64,000 nucleotides of DNA from Cryptomeria japonica. Lineage: Eukaryota; Streptophyta; Pinopsida; Cupressales; Cupressaceae. The translations under genes were made by a program, and so were the position numbers. The stretch lies in the NCBI RefSeq assembly GCF_030272615.1, contig NC_081412.1:139564747-139628746 (forward strand), read 5' to 3'. The notes beneath the pieces are model-generated. The model did no database searches. It was not told where the DNA came from and worked only from the letters and a program-made list of their open reading frames with translations. Shown one piece after another: positions 35,050 to 47,008 of the stretch (positions are counted from its first letter, which is position 1; every line of letters starts with the position of its first letter).

Positions 35050-35330
35050 TTAGCTTCAGAGGGAGCTTGACGCTTCAACTTCAGAGGAAGCATGACATTT
35101 CAAGTTCAAAGGGATCTTGACATTTCATCTTCAGAGGGAGCCTGACATCATGAAGATTTGGTTAATGCGTTTTTCTCTGTGATGGATAAATTTGAGGTGA
35201 AAGTCCTTGTTAATGAGTTCTTCTTTGTGAGGGATGAGTTAGAGGTGCAATCCCTTGTTAATGAGTTCTTCTCTATGAGGGAAAAGTTTGAGGTGCAATC
35301 TCGTGTTAATGCATTCTTCTCTTTGAGATA
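35050..35330 (+). repeat. E3 internal tandem repeats (about 26 bp, then 48 bp)
   Basis: 35050-35150 holds about four copies of a CTTCAGAGGGAGCTTGACAT-type unit spaced about 26 bp. From 35162 a 48-bp unit beginning TTAATG(C/A)GTTCTTCTC recurs at 35162, 35210, 35258 and 35306. Forty-eight is a multiple of three, and one frame stays open through the array (16-residue units like LVNEFFSMREKFEVQS), ending at a TAA in the last copy. Confidence 0.85.
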
Positions 35331-35354
35331 AGTTTGAGGTGAAAGCCCTTGTTT

Positions 35355-35724
35355 CACCATCTGCGAGTAGGAATGGTGGAACCACCCTTTGTGAGTAGGC
35401 ATGGTGGTAATGCACTCTTCTATGGGAGAAGTTTGAGGTGAAAGCCATCATTCCACCCTCTGCGAGTAGGCATGGTGGATGTCATGGAAGAAATTCCATC
35501 ATGTAGCACTTCTGTTTATGTACCCTCTACGAGTAGGTATGGTGGACCCACCCTCTACGAATAGGCATGGTGGATGTCATTCCATGACTTAGGACTTGTG
35601 TTTGTTAACCCTTTGGGAGAAACTATGGTGAACATCATGTTGAGATGATGCCATGTTTCCATCCATGGGAGTAGCCATGGTGGTTGTGTTCATTTGTATT
35701 TTCATGTGAGTAGTCATGATGGTT
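35355..35724 (+). repeat. E3 internal hairpin-type repeats (about 27 bp)
   Basis: Eight degenerate copies of CCACCCTCTGCGAGTAGGCA followed by TGGTGG, at about 35355, 35381, 35453, 35522, 35547, 35606, 35658 and 35699. Each copy carries CCACC and GGTGG ends that can pair. Intervals are irregular. Confidence 0.85.
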
Positions 35725-35776
35725 GTCACTATGTGACTTGGTTATTCAGAAGGAATCCTCCATAGCTAAGAGGGAG

Positions 35777-36648
35777 TTTTGATGTGTAGCTAGGTCGGAT
35801 TCCTTCTAGGGCCGACCTAGTACACCTAATGGCTAATTGGCTTGTTGGCCTTAGCCATGTTTGCTATCACATTTTGTTACATAAATTCTTGTTTAGGTCT
35901 GGCCATATTTGGGCGTGTATGTAACTTGCAAATATGAAAATTGGTCAAGACCCATAATGTAACTTGTAATAGGTCAAGACCTATATGTGTAACTTGTAAA
36001 TCATAATGTACCTTGTGGTTCTTGGTGCCAAAATTATGCAAGGCCGACTAGAGACCTATAGAAGGCACTAACACCTATATATGCAAGGTGATTTGAGGTC
36101 AAATCACAATTAGGTTAGTGAATCATCTATCTCTCTAATGTGTGACTTACCTCTACACATCAACCAGCAAGCTATCTACTATTGGCGAATCATTTTCAGC
36201 AAGCTATATATGCTATTTAGGCTAGCGATCTGCCCTCTGCTTTCTAATCAGCAAACATTGCAAGCGAAATGATATCTCTAGTCAAGCAAATTTTGTCTAA
36301 GGATGGCGATCCATCTTCTAGGCTGGGCGAAGATCATATATGACTACACAAACATCATTCAAAGACAACGAACTCCATTCTCGGTTGTCAAAGTGATTCA
36401 CAGTGATAGTGATCAGAACTTCAAGGCAGATTTGTGTATCTCAGATAAGTTGTGCTCTATTTTTCAGTTATGCCCTAGCAAGGGAATATAGTAAGTTTTC
36501 TACTGTGTTTTGATCTAATACAATCTAAGATATTTGTTGTTGGGTTTTTCACCTCCAAGAGGGAGCTTTTTCCAGGGTATTGATGTGTCATGTGTATTGC
36601 ATTTATTATTTTTTGTTCTTTGTTATCAGCCTAATCACAAAATCAACA
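35777..36648 (+). repeat. E3 3' LTR
   Basis: 872 bp; starts TTTTGATGTGTAGC where the 5' copy has TGTTGATG (second base changed). It has an extra segment of about 40 bp near 35930 that repeats the ACTTGTAATAGG/GGTCAAGACC neighbourhood. Confidence 0.88.
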
Positions 36649-36653
36649 GATCA
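36649..36653. repeat. E3 target-site duplication, right
   Basis: GATCA, identical to 33370-33374. Confidence 0.85.
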
Positions 36654-39600
36654 CAATACAAAGTTTTTTCACAACTCCACCAAAATGAGAAGGAATTGGA
36701 ATGTGATAAATCAAATTCAAGATAGTGATGGACATGTTATATCTGATATCCCTAGTATAGAAAAAGAAGAGGTTAGTTTTTTTACTGAACTCCTTGGTGG
36801 GAAAGTTTCTGCAGAATAATTTAATTGAAATTTTTTAAATGATATCCCACAATTGGTGAATGAAGAAGATAATTGGAGCGGACAAGGCCCCCATCCCTGA
36901 TGGTTTTACTGCTTTGGCATTTCAAAAAATTTGGGACTTTTCGGGCCCAAATATCCTTGGTGTAGTGGAGGAGGAAAGAAAGAAAGGAATAATTCTGAAG
37001 GAGTTAAACAATACAAATATTGCATTAATTCCTAGGAAACCTAACTTCTCTTCATTTGCAGACTTTCGACCTATATCCCTCTGTAATATAATATATAAGA
37101 TAATATCGAAGGTCATGGCAAACAAATTGAAACTCTTTCTGCCAAAACTGATCTCACTGGAGCAAAGTGGATTTGTTCCTAATAGAAATATTGTTGATGG
37201 AGTGATAAGTGTTCATGAAATATTGCTTTTAATTAAAAAGGAAAATCACAAAGGTATGATTCTTAAACAAGATGTTCAAATAGCATATGATCATGTCCAG
37301 TGGAGATTTATGTTGCTTATTTTGAGGAAGTATGGATTTTTTAATAATAGATAGACTGAGTATATGGATGTATCTCCCCCCTCGTGATATTTGGTTGTAA
37401 ACAATGGAATGCCTTATGACTTCTTTTATGGAGCCAAAGGGCTTAGGCAAGAGGATCCTTTGTCCCCCTTCCTATTTATTTTAATGGTGGATTCTTTAAG
37501 CCACAGGATAAAATCTATGATGCAACAAGGCTTATGGAATGGCATCAATGCTATACCTAACATGAGGCCATTTTCACATCAATCTTTTGCAGATGATACA
37601 TTGGTGTATGGACATACTACAATCAAGAAAGCCACAAGAATCAAGGAACTGCTAGAATATTACTATTATGTTTCACAACAAAAGATAAACAAAGAAAAAT
37701 CCAACATTTTTGTCTTCAATACTGGACTGTCAGTGTAGAGGAGAATAGATCACATTCTAGGGTTTTCCATCATATCTATCAACATACCTGGAAGTCCCCT
37801 CTTTCAATATTACGGTGAGGAAAAAATTATGGATGGAATTCATAGAAAAAATTGGTAAGAAAATGGAGAATTGGAAATGTTGTTTACTCTAGAAATGTTG
37901 TTTACTCACACCAAATGGGTGGTTAATTATGACAAAATCAATTATGTCCACTATTCCAATTTATCTTCTCTCGACAATGGAGATTACCAAACACTCAACA
38001 CTTGACATGTCAAGTCTATAGAGGAAATTCTTGTGGGATGGTGCAAATGACAAATATTGTATCCCATCACTTGCCTAGGATATGGTGAAACGTCTAAAGG
38101 AAAATGGTGGGTAGGGGTGAGGGATGTTTTGATCTAGAATTGGGCTTTGGGGGCGAAGCTTATTTGGAGAATGTACTCACCCCCACCCCACCATGTGAGT
38201 TAGCGATTTGGAATTTCATGCTAAGAAATAAGTATCTAGATAATGACTCAAAGGAAATAATTTTCACCATAGAAAATGCACCATGTGGGTTAGTGATTTG
38301 GAATTTCATGCTAAAATATCAAGATTTAATTACAGATCATATCTCCTAGAAGATTGGTAATGGTAGAAAGGTTGCTTTTTGGGTTGATTCATGGAATGGA
38401 TATAAGCTACTAGCAAAGCTACCAAATATGGCATAGGCCATTGAATCCACTATGAGGATATACAGTAACTCGATGTCTAATTATATTGACTCATGTGAAT
38501 ATGGGTAGGGTGTATGGAAGAATTTTGATATGTTGACAAATGATTGCAGAGAGACATTATTAGGGGAATTAAAGAAAAGAGATATTGTCTGAGGGAGATG
38601 TGAGGATGTGATTATTTAGTATGCTACTAAAATGGGGAATTACTCTCCTAAGCTTGGTTATGTATTGGCAGTTCAATAGGCCGACTAGTGTGAAAGGCAA
38701 TATTTGTGTTGGAACTCATGCATTCTCCCAAAAGTTGTAGCCTTCATTTGGCTTGTTGTTTAGAAAAAAATTATCACCGATAATTGCTTAATGAGGATAG
38801 GTTTTATGGGTCCTTTTTTATGCCCCCTATACAGTGAGAATGAGGAAGATATTGATCATTTATTTGTACAATGTCCATTTTCCTATGCATGTTGGGTCCA
38901 TTTCTTGAATAAATTAAATTGAAAAGGGCATCTTCCATTTTCTTTGAAAGATGTCTTCAAAAGATGGTCATTTTTAATATGGGATCAGTATGGAGCAAAT
39001 TATGGTGTACAATTCTAGCCATGGTAGTATGGCACATTTGGCGTGAAAGAAATTATCAACTTTTCAATAATAAGGAGTTGGAATCTATGAATACATCAAT
39101 ACAAAGGTGCTAAATAGGAAGGTGGGGTGGTTTATAGCATGGGATGATCAAATGTCTAAATCTTGGCCTCATCTAATACCTCCAAAGGAAGAGTATTTTT
39201 TAAATGAAAAGGATCATAAGGCAACCAAATGGATGCTCCCGCCAAAATGTCATCTAAAACTAAACTTTGGTGGTGCGTCCAAGGGAAATCCTAGATCGTC
39301 TGGAGTTAGTTTCATTGTGAGAAGTGACACTGGTGACTTGATATGAGGAGGTTCTGCCAAACATCCTGATAGTACAACCAAAAATGATGTTGAATATGTT
39401 GTCCTCCTCAGAAGCCTAAGATTGTGTAAGGAACGAAATCTCCTCAATATTGATATAGAAGGAGACTCCCTAAATGTAATTTAGACTATAAGCTCTAGAA
39501 AAGCACCAAATTGGAAATCCAAAATGTGGGTAAACGACAGAGATCTTGGAGGGAATGAATTTTTCAATAAAACATGTCTTCTATAAAGCAAACTAGCAGG
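36654..39600 (+). pseudogene. E4 LINE ORF2: reverse transcriptase, zf-RVT and RNase H
   Basis: Resumes with NTKFFHNSTKMRR after E3. RT motifs are ADKAPIPDGF (36883), NTNIALIPRK, ADFRPISLCNIIYKIISKVM, EQSGFVPNRNIVDG, KQDVQIAYDHV, GLRQEDPLSPFLFIL (usual GLRQGDPLSP, so Gly is now Glu) and the catalytic SFADDTLVYG (about 37580). A zf-RVT segment reads NEEDIDHLFVQCPF (38840). The C-terminal RNase H starts KLNFGGASKGNPRSSGVS (39260), where relatives have FDGAS, so the first catalytic Asp is gone. Many stops and frameshifts lie between 37740 and 38900. This is the plant L1-type layout with an RNase H tail. Confidence 0.9.
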
Positions 39601-39924
39601 CAAATTTTATTTCTAATCATGCCATCGATCAAGCAAATGATGCTACCATTTAAAATAAAAACATGGATTGAATTGATCTAACCCTAGTGATGGCACCCTG
39701 TTCTCATACAATACTATTGATGTCTATAGAAGGCAACTCTGAGAACACCTTCATCGAGGTAAACCTGAGCACAAGTGGTACGTGAGGAGCTGTCTAGTGG
39801 ATCCATCTACATAGAAGAGCCTGATTCAATTGGAATTATCGGATTGAAGTGACTTCCCTTATAGAATTTGCCAACAATGCCTCTTGCTATAAATTCTAGC
39901 ATTTAGAGGGGTAAACATATCTGG

Positions 39925-40482
39925 GTGCAAAGTATAGTAGGTTTGGGGCCTGAGGAGATTGATACAATGATAATTTTGGAGTGTGAGTGCGACTTTAATC
40001 TGGCGTCAATGGTGGCACAACTAAAGGAAGTTTTTTCTTCGGATGGGGATGAGGTGAAGGAAGCGGTGAGGAAGATTCCAGGTGACACGCCTAGGTCGTG
40101 GTCACGTACACAATGTTGAGATCCTTGAGAGCTTTGTTTACATTCTGGCGCGAACTATGGGGGACCATGAGGCAGTGGAAAAAGATATCAAATGCATGGT
40201 TGTCCCCCATCTTCAGGGACCAACTATGAAGGCCTTGAACAGGCTTAAGTCTAAAGCCTTTAATGGTCTAGAGTTGCTGATGTGTTTGACATAGAGGTGA
40301 TTCTGACAAACAAGGATATGCATGACACTGTAATGTCTTTGAGAGATGGCTTGAGTAGGAATAATATTGAGACATATGAGTACATGATGAGTGTAAATGG
40401 GGACTTGTTCCCTTCTGACCAGTTGAGTAGAGCTCAAGAGGTCATAGAGGCTATAAGGACTCTATTTGATTTTTGCTGTTAA
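39925..40482 (+). pseudogene. Unidentified decayed ORF downstream of the LINE
   Basis: Three overlapping plus-strand frames hand over to one another (39925-40119, 40082-40294, 40282-40482), consistent with one reading of about 185 residues broken by two frameshifts. Segments include CDFNLASMVAQLKEVFSSDG, VEILESFVYILARTMGDHEA and MKALNRLKSKAFNGLELLMC, which are helical and acidic. I recognise no family. It may be the far 3' part of the same LINE insertion or a separate gene relic. A GC-richer composition than the following DNA supports past coding. Confidence 0.4.
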
Positions 40483-40489
40483 AATTATG

Positions 40490-43400
40490 TTTCTTATTTT
40501 TCTTTGTGATTAATGATATGGGAGCTACCCCCTTGGTAGCAATATGTCTAAATGGTCGAACTTATGCTTTTAAAAATACGCGCACAGATATGTATATATG
40601 TTTGGAGTAGAAGTTCAACTCTTTAGATTTTATTTATATATATGTATGTACATGTATGTAAATTAACATTAACTATTTATAAATTATCAGTATCAAAATA
40701 TCAATAGAAAACAAATCTAAAAATATATATAATATATTCAATTTTAAAAGAGTACTTAAGGATTTTTTTAGTTTGTGGGGCAACCCCATATGAAGATATG
40801 CAACCCTATATGGAGGTTGCACCTCTCATATTTTGTTGTTCAAATATTTGGTTTTATATGTGTTTCCAAATAAACAAAAATAAAATAAATAAGAAAATAA
40901 GAAAATAAGAAAAAATATACATATTTTGTTGTTGTTCGTACAACAAATAGTAAGAGAAAAATTAAATCCTTTTTCTTTTATTATTTTTTAATCCAAAAAA
41001 AAAAGTGAAATAAAATGGAGAACTTTGCATAAGATTAGCAAAAAAAAAAATCAAAGTGTAAACCTCTCTTATAGTTGTATTAATGGCATCTCTCTTTAGG
41101 TATTTTGCTTTGAACATCTATGCAAAAATAAGTTAGAAACCCAATTTCAACATGAAAAACAAAACAAAACAAAGATAAAATGACATATTTTAGAAGGCCA
41201 AGGTTAAATAAAAGGGTTTTGATCTACAAACTAAAAGAAATAAAACTCATGTAGTGAAATCTCTCCAACAATCTCTCATAATAGTCTCGAAATCTTTGCT
41301 AAAGGGTTTCTTTACTCCATCTTTCCTCCAACCTCCACATACAAATGAGACCAAATGAAAGAGTGAAAACTCTTTTCTATATTTTCTTTAAGGATTAGGG
41401 TTTTAGTAGAAATCCCTAATATCTAAGGGTTCAAATTGTTTTGATCTAAAGGTGTATATGTGTTGCACAAGTTATTATGACTAATTCATAATTAAATTTA
41501 AATAAATCTATTTCATTAGTGACTTAATCCATGGTGGGGTTTTGTTTGACGAGGGACCCTCACTTTAAGTAGATTAGAAATAACTTAAATTATTTTAATC
41601 TCATAAATAAGTATAATGTGTTCTCTTAATATCTTAACTTACATTGGTCTATTATCTAAGTATTAATACAACTGCAAGTGTTTAGTAAGCACAATTTATG
41701 GTAAATTACTTATATGCTCTTTTATATCCATCAATTAATTATTTCAAACCAAAGATTAATGTTAGATATAGTGTCCTAATAAACAAACTTGTATGTCCTT
41801 ACACATTATTCCTTAATTTAGTGAACTCCCTCTGAGTAATTTATAATGCCCACTTTTTATCCAAGTGAACATAACACATCACTAACAGGTTTTTTTGCAA
41901 TTCCTAAAATGTACACACTTAAGAGAGACAACAAAACATAAATAAACTACACCAAATTTTACTATTTTATAAAAAAAATTAATCAAAACATAATGTATTT
42001 GTAAAACTAAAAGCAATAGTAACAATTAGTAGGTAACCATTTCAAACAAGATTAAATGTTAAAATAATTACTTAATGATTCTTTAGTTTTACAACATAAC
42101 ATACCTCTTCCTTACCCAAGTTGCTCTTGCTTTCCATCGTGATGTATTTGCCTTTCCTCCCTTACCTATATCTAGAAAATGTCTAATTGTTTAGATGTCC
42201 ATCATAAGGTCAGAGGATAATTAGATAAATGATCATCATGATAAATCGTATCATTATTTTAACTGGATCAATCATACAGTAGTCAACTATTGAATTTGCA
42301 AAGAATACATAAGGTTGGGAAGGAGTTGCAAGTTCAATCAAAACTCAAAAGGGCAAAGACCTAATGGTCAAACCTAATGTCTTGGGGGCTCATCATAGAT
42401 GGCCTTGTCTACGTGAAAGCGCAAAGACTTTGTAGTTTGACTTTTCAATTTAAAATCATATATTATGAAATTGCAGAAGTGGGTGTGCAACTCTTTCTAG
42501 GATCTAATTCCCCAAACAATTTTCTCATCAACTGCCACCCACTTAGGTGAAACAAAGACAAAATCCCAGCTAAAAATATATTAAGCAAACACACTCCAAG
42601 GAGAGGTCTTTGAATGTCAAGTTTGAAGGTGGATATTTTCACGTTTACTTACAACCTAAGTTTATCTCTCACCTACAATCTAGTTGCATTCCCAGATTTA
42701 CAAGGCCACTCTATAATAAAAGGTATTAAGGTCAAAGATAGCTATTGGAATGTAAACAAGATATATTTCAAAGCTAGAAGAAGACACATCCAGCCCCTCT
42801 TGTGCAACCAGCAACAAACCATGAGTAAGAACATTCTATTCCCATGAAAGTACAACACTAAAGATATTTCACGAAGACCACCCTTAATGAATGTTCACCA
42901 CACTAGACTCATAATGTCTCTATTTACATTATACACTCAAGGGTAAATACTCAAAACTAAAAGAAAATCATGTTTCTAATTATTAATGAGTTATATACAT
43001 CTGAATATACATGTAATTTGATTTCATTGCTTAAGAGATAATAGTCACTTGTAATTCAAAATAATTTTAGAGGAAGAGATTGACCTTGTCTACCTTTCAA
43101 CTTTTAAAGTCAGTCGACTCAATACAAACTAATATGAATAAAACCCACACTTCATTTAATTCCTCTTTACTAAAAATCAAATTCCAAGTAGCTATATTTA
43201 TGGTTAAAAGGAATATCTTCTAAATTTCATAAATAAACTTGCCTAGATAGAGGGCAAAAATCAACAACAATCTCTATTTATCTAATGATGCCCTTTTCCC
43301 ATCTTGATTATATACTAATGATAAGATGTTACATCTTGGTGCAACAAAAATCTAATTTGTCAAATTGTACTAAGCCAACTAGGATACTCCAAACATGATT

Positions 43401-44395
43401 TCAATTATTATATTCATAACAATATTGGCTTAACTAAAGTTAATACCACAATTAAAGATAATCAATTTAATACAAATAATATATTTTATGTACACAAAAT
43501 CTTAACATTGTTACATACTTAATATAAACTTACTATACAATCTAACTCCTATACAAAATAATACTTTCTACCACCTAATGGATATTCAACATCTATAAAC
43601 TAAACTAGTTAGTACTACAATCCCCGCCATTAGAAAATTGTGAGTAACCATATAATATTCAATAATCATACCATTTTACTATTGGTGAGTAAAAACTATG
43701 CATAAACCAATGTATACTTGTAATGGTGTTTGTGAGGAAATATAAAATCTTTACATATTCTTTGTCTATGAACTACAAACAAATAATACTTCAGTATAGA
43801 CTATAATTGAGTTGACTTCTCAAATATTTGAACAATATAACAAAAAGAGTAAATGAGACATTTCCAAAATTATTTAGTGATTGATTGGCACCCATCAAAT
43901 TAATTCAAGTAATAAAGGAAGTGAAATAATTTTTTGAACTGTATTTATATTTGAAACACAAGGCAAAATTGTTTAATAGTTTGATACATCTTGATATAAA
44001 TAAAAATAAATAAAGATATATTTACATATGGAAATTAGATGAAGAACTAAGTGTATCTACCAATCTTAATAACACAGACAAATTTTTATCTTCACAATTG
44101 TTGAAAGCAATGTGACTATGTAGAACCTCCCCCACTCTTATTTTATTTTACCTTACGTCTCCCAACCTTTAAAAGAGGTAGAATGAGCATATCACAAACT
44201 GACAAAGTAGTGTTTGTGACCCTGTGCAACCTTATTTTTCTTACTTAGCTTCTATTACCTTAAAATACAATGGACAACAAAAAAAATCTTCTATGTTAAT
44301 CTTATCCTACTAGAAATACTTGTGATTTGGTCTTGAAATGCATTGAACATTTTAATAATAGATTATGCAGAACTATTGGTGTAATTATTTATTCA
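40490..44395. other. No gene seen; AT-rich DNA
   Basis: Long A- and T-rich stretches with homopolymer A runs (40997, 41040) and a near-duplicate GAAAATAAGAAAATAAG tract (40893). ORFs are short and lack motifs. No repeat boundary was resolved. Confidence 0.5.
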
Positions 44396-44855
44396 TGTTG
44401 GATATAATTACACTTTACTTAAGTTTACTTCGATGCATGCATATCATAGTAGTTTGCATATGAGACACTTAGGGAGATGTGCTTACGTTGAGAGTGTGTA
44501 TGTAGGAGAATTTCCACCTTTTTATGGTGTGATCTTGTTATTACTTTATCATATCCACTTATTCTGGAGTGATAATTCCGCCTTCGGTGGGTGATCCACC
44601 TCATGTGGAATATTTTACTATTTCTCCTACCTACCCTTGCATCTCATTGAGCCACATGTCATTATTGTGTGCTCTCTTGTCTCTTAGCCTTGCCTTTATA
44701 GGCAGGCTTATCCTACATTATATGTAACAATAATTGTTGATGATCCAGTTGATCAGTATTTTGCATCAATAAAAGGAATACAATTTATTCTTGTCACATT
44801 TTGTTCTCTCTTATTTGTGCTTTTCATTGCCTCTATATCTTGACAAATTCTCACA
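44396..44855 (+). repeat. E5 LTR (5'), partner not found
   Basis: TGTTGGATATAATTACAC to AAATTCTCACA, 460 bp, immediately followed by a primer site. CTTTATAGGC near 44695 and AATAAAAGG near 44768 could be TATA and polyadenylation signals. TG/CA ends are as expected. No second copy was seen in the window, so the element is truncated or its 3' half was replaced. Confidence 0.8.
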
Positions 44856-44868
44856 TGGTATCAGAGCC
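44856..44868 (+). promoter_or_regulatory. E5 primer binding site
   Basis: TGGTATCAGAGCC, a perfect initiator-Met tRNA match right after the LTR. Confidence 0.92.
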
Positions 44869-46400
44869 ATTGCAGTGCCATTGGTTTGCCAATTAAGAGA
44901 AATTTGGGGTTTTGCATATTGGAGCTTTATATTGCAGGTTATTATTGGAGCTTGTTCTGTCAATTTTGAGGTCACCATTGGATTGAGGAGGTTCGAGAAA
45001 GTCAGAATCACCTTTTGTTTCGTCCAAATCCAACATTTGAGGCCAAATCTAGAGTCGTTTGAAGGTGGAGGGTGGTGACTTGTCCCGACAGTGATATGCA
45101 ATTTTGGAGCATTTTTGGCCAAATATGTCATCGTCATTGCACTCAAAAGGCCCAAAAACCCCAAGATCAATTGTCAATTCGTTGAAATCGGTTTCTGTCA
45201 ACCTAAGTTGAAAAAATTCCCCCTCCTGGTTGTCGTACGGACTTGTAGGTACGATTTCATTTTTTTAATTAAAAAAAATTGATTTTTTGATTTTATTTAA
45301 AATCACATTAAAAAATCTAAAGTTCTTTTTAAATATCGGGAGGGGTGGGGGCATTTTTATTAAAAGTTTTTTTTAATTTTGTGGTGGGGTAGGCCTCGCA
45401 GGTGTACCAGCGAATACCACAAGCCACATGCGGCCCACTATGAGTACCACAGGCCACCTGCAGGTACGTAGGCCAGCTGCGAAACCGCCGCAGGGGTCAT
45501 AAAAGTTTTAAATTTAAAAAAAAAAAAAAATTCAAGTTTTTTTTAAAACAATAAAACCTTATAATATTTTTTATTTTTTTTTTAAATTTCAAAGTTTTTT
45601 CTTTAATAAATTTTTATTAAAGTTTTTTTAATATCAATTTTTTTTAAAAATGACTTACGTCTTTTCACTATATTTTTAATGTTAAAAATAAAATAAAAAA
45701 TTCTTTATTAGTTTATTAATAACGTTTTTTTGGCATTTTTAATAAATTGTTTTTATTAAAATTTTAATTAAGTTTTTTAAAAACAAATTTTTCATTTAAT
45801 AAGCAAAAACGAGAACACTATTTTTTCTTGTAACTTCATACATGTATGAAACACTTCCAACCGGCAGCTAGGGGGGGGGGGGTCTATTGCTCCTATATTT
45901 TGCTTGGCAACATCCCAATCGGAAGCATCTTCATCTGCAGTATTCTACAAGGCTTCTTTGGTGGCATCATCTTCATGTTTCCATATGTGTATGCACTTGC
46001 ATGAGCAATGTTGTACTCACACTATCATAAAGTGTCACAACTCTTTGTATCTTGTGTTTGATGACATATTTGATGTAATCCTTTTGTACACGTAGATTAG
46101 GAATATCTTGTGAGACTTGGTGCATGGCTCCAGTTGAGTCTTAGATTGTACACATTTGTGCATGGCTCCCATGAGACTTTGATTATACTAGTATTTCTAT
46201 CATTTACGAGTATCTAGTTGATGCTCAAAGCAGGTTGTCTCCATGCCTGATCTTCATTTTGTTGCAATGAGTGATTCATCATCACCGACTCGATACCTGC
46301 TTTTGTCACACTTTGACATTATTGGTGCAACATTGGCTCTCTTTGATCTTGGTTGCTTCAAGCATATTCTCATATTCTCATAATAAAATCCTCAAATTTT
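44869..46400 (+). other. E5 interior remnant, noncoding
   Basis: No gag or pol motif. 44869-45260 has an ORF of 95 codons without recognised domain. 45260-45830 consists of long T and A runs around a GC-rich island (45395-45497). A G-run of 12 is at about 45869. The 3' limit of E5 is unknown. Confidence 0.5.
45395..45497. repeat. GC-rich island with degenerate 30-bp repeat
   Basis: Units around AGTACCACAGGCCACCTGCA and ATACCACAAGCCACATGCGG repeat about every 30 bp. It contrasts sharply with the surrounding T/A homopolymers and is rich in CpG and CNG sites. Confidence 0.55.
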
Positions 46401-46436
46401 AATATGAGTAAAAGGTTGTAGATCAGCAGCGGATGG

Positions 46437-46545
46437 CTTAAATCACACACACTAAGCTTTGACTTCTAGGATTAAAAGTGTTAAACACTCAAAGTTGACT
46501 GACATCCTCTAGAATTAATATGTTGCTTAGTGTGTGTGGTTTAAG
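46437..46545. repeat. Inverted repeat, 21-bp arms
   Basis: CTTAAATCACACACACTAAG (46437 on) pairs with GCTTAGTGTGTGTGGTTTAA (46525-46545) with one mismatch, separated by 67 bp. Size and structure resemble a short MITE; no target duplication was established. Confidence 0.65.
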
Positions 46546-47003
46546 ACTAGCCAATAAATGGTACCCTCGATACAAATGAGTACTCAACATATTTAATTTT
46601 CCAAGAACAAAAAATTGGCAAGTGTGAAATATGTGCTTATTACTATAACATTATGCAATCACTAATATTCCTCTACAAGCACATGAGTAAAATTAAACTC
46701 CAACAAAGGTATGACACCACTTCTCTCCCTGGTGCAACTCTCTCGCTAAAATTTATTTCTATTTTAGCAACTGAGTTAAAATTTAGATACAAGGTAGTTA
46801 ATTCCAATACACTCAAGAATTATAAAATTTGAATTTGAATTGTTGGGTAAATGGCGAGTACTTCCCAGAGGCTCAAGAATTATAGGGTGTTAAAAATTAG
46901 GAGGTTAACAAAAAGATAATTTATTTGAACAACATACATATAGCTTTTATCAAATCTTAGGAAGATGGTTAAGTATTTTATAAACATTATGTTCTTCATG
47001 GTA
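46546..47003. other. No gene seen
   Basis: AT-rich left flank of E6. ACTCAAGAATTATA and GCTCAAGAATTATAG recur at about 46812 and 46871. Confidence 0.5.
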
Positions 47004-47008
47004 GTAAG

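Larger units (their letters stand above)
33375..36648 (+). mobile_element. E3: small non-autonomous LTR element inside the LINE
   Basis: LTRs at 33375-34206 and 35777-36648, a perfect initiator-Met primer site at 34207, and a purine-rich GCTAAGAGGGAG before the right LTR. The 1.57-kb interior encodes no gag or pol; it is largely tandem repeats. The target duplication GATCA is exact, and removing E3 puts the LINE frame back in phase (GDH joining NTKFF). It fits the TRIM/LARD class that depends on another element's enzymes. Confidence 0.92.

Noticed and set aside
35148..35451. Minus-strand Thr/Ser/Asn repeat ORFs in E3
   Set aside because: Shadow of the 48-bp tandem array in a noncoding element.
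45855..45885. Long G run as the E5 polypurine tract
   Set aside because: The following sequence does not start like the E5 LTR (TGTTGGATAT).
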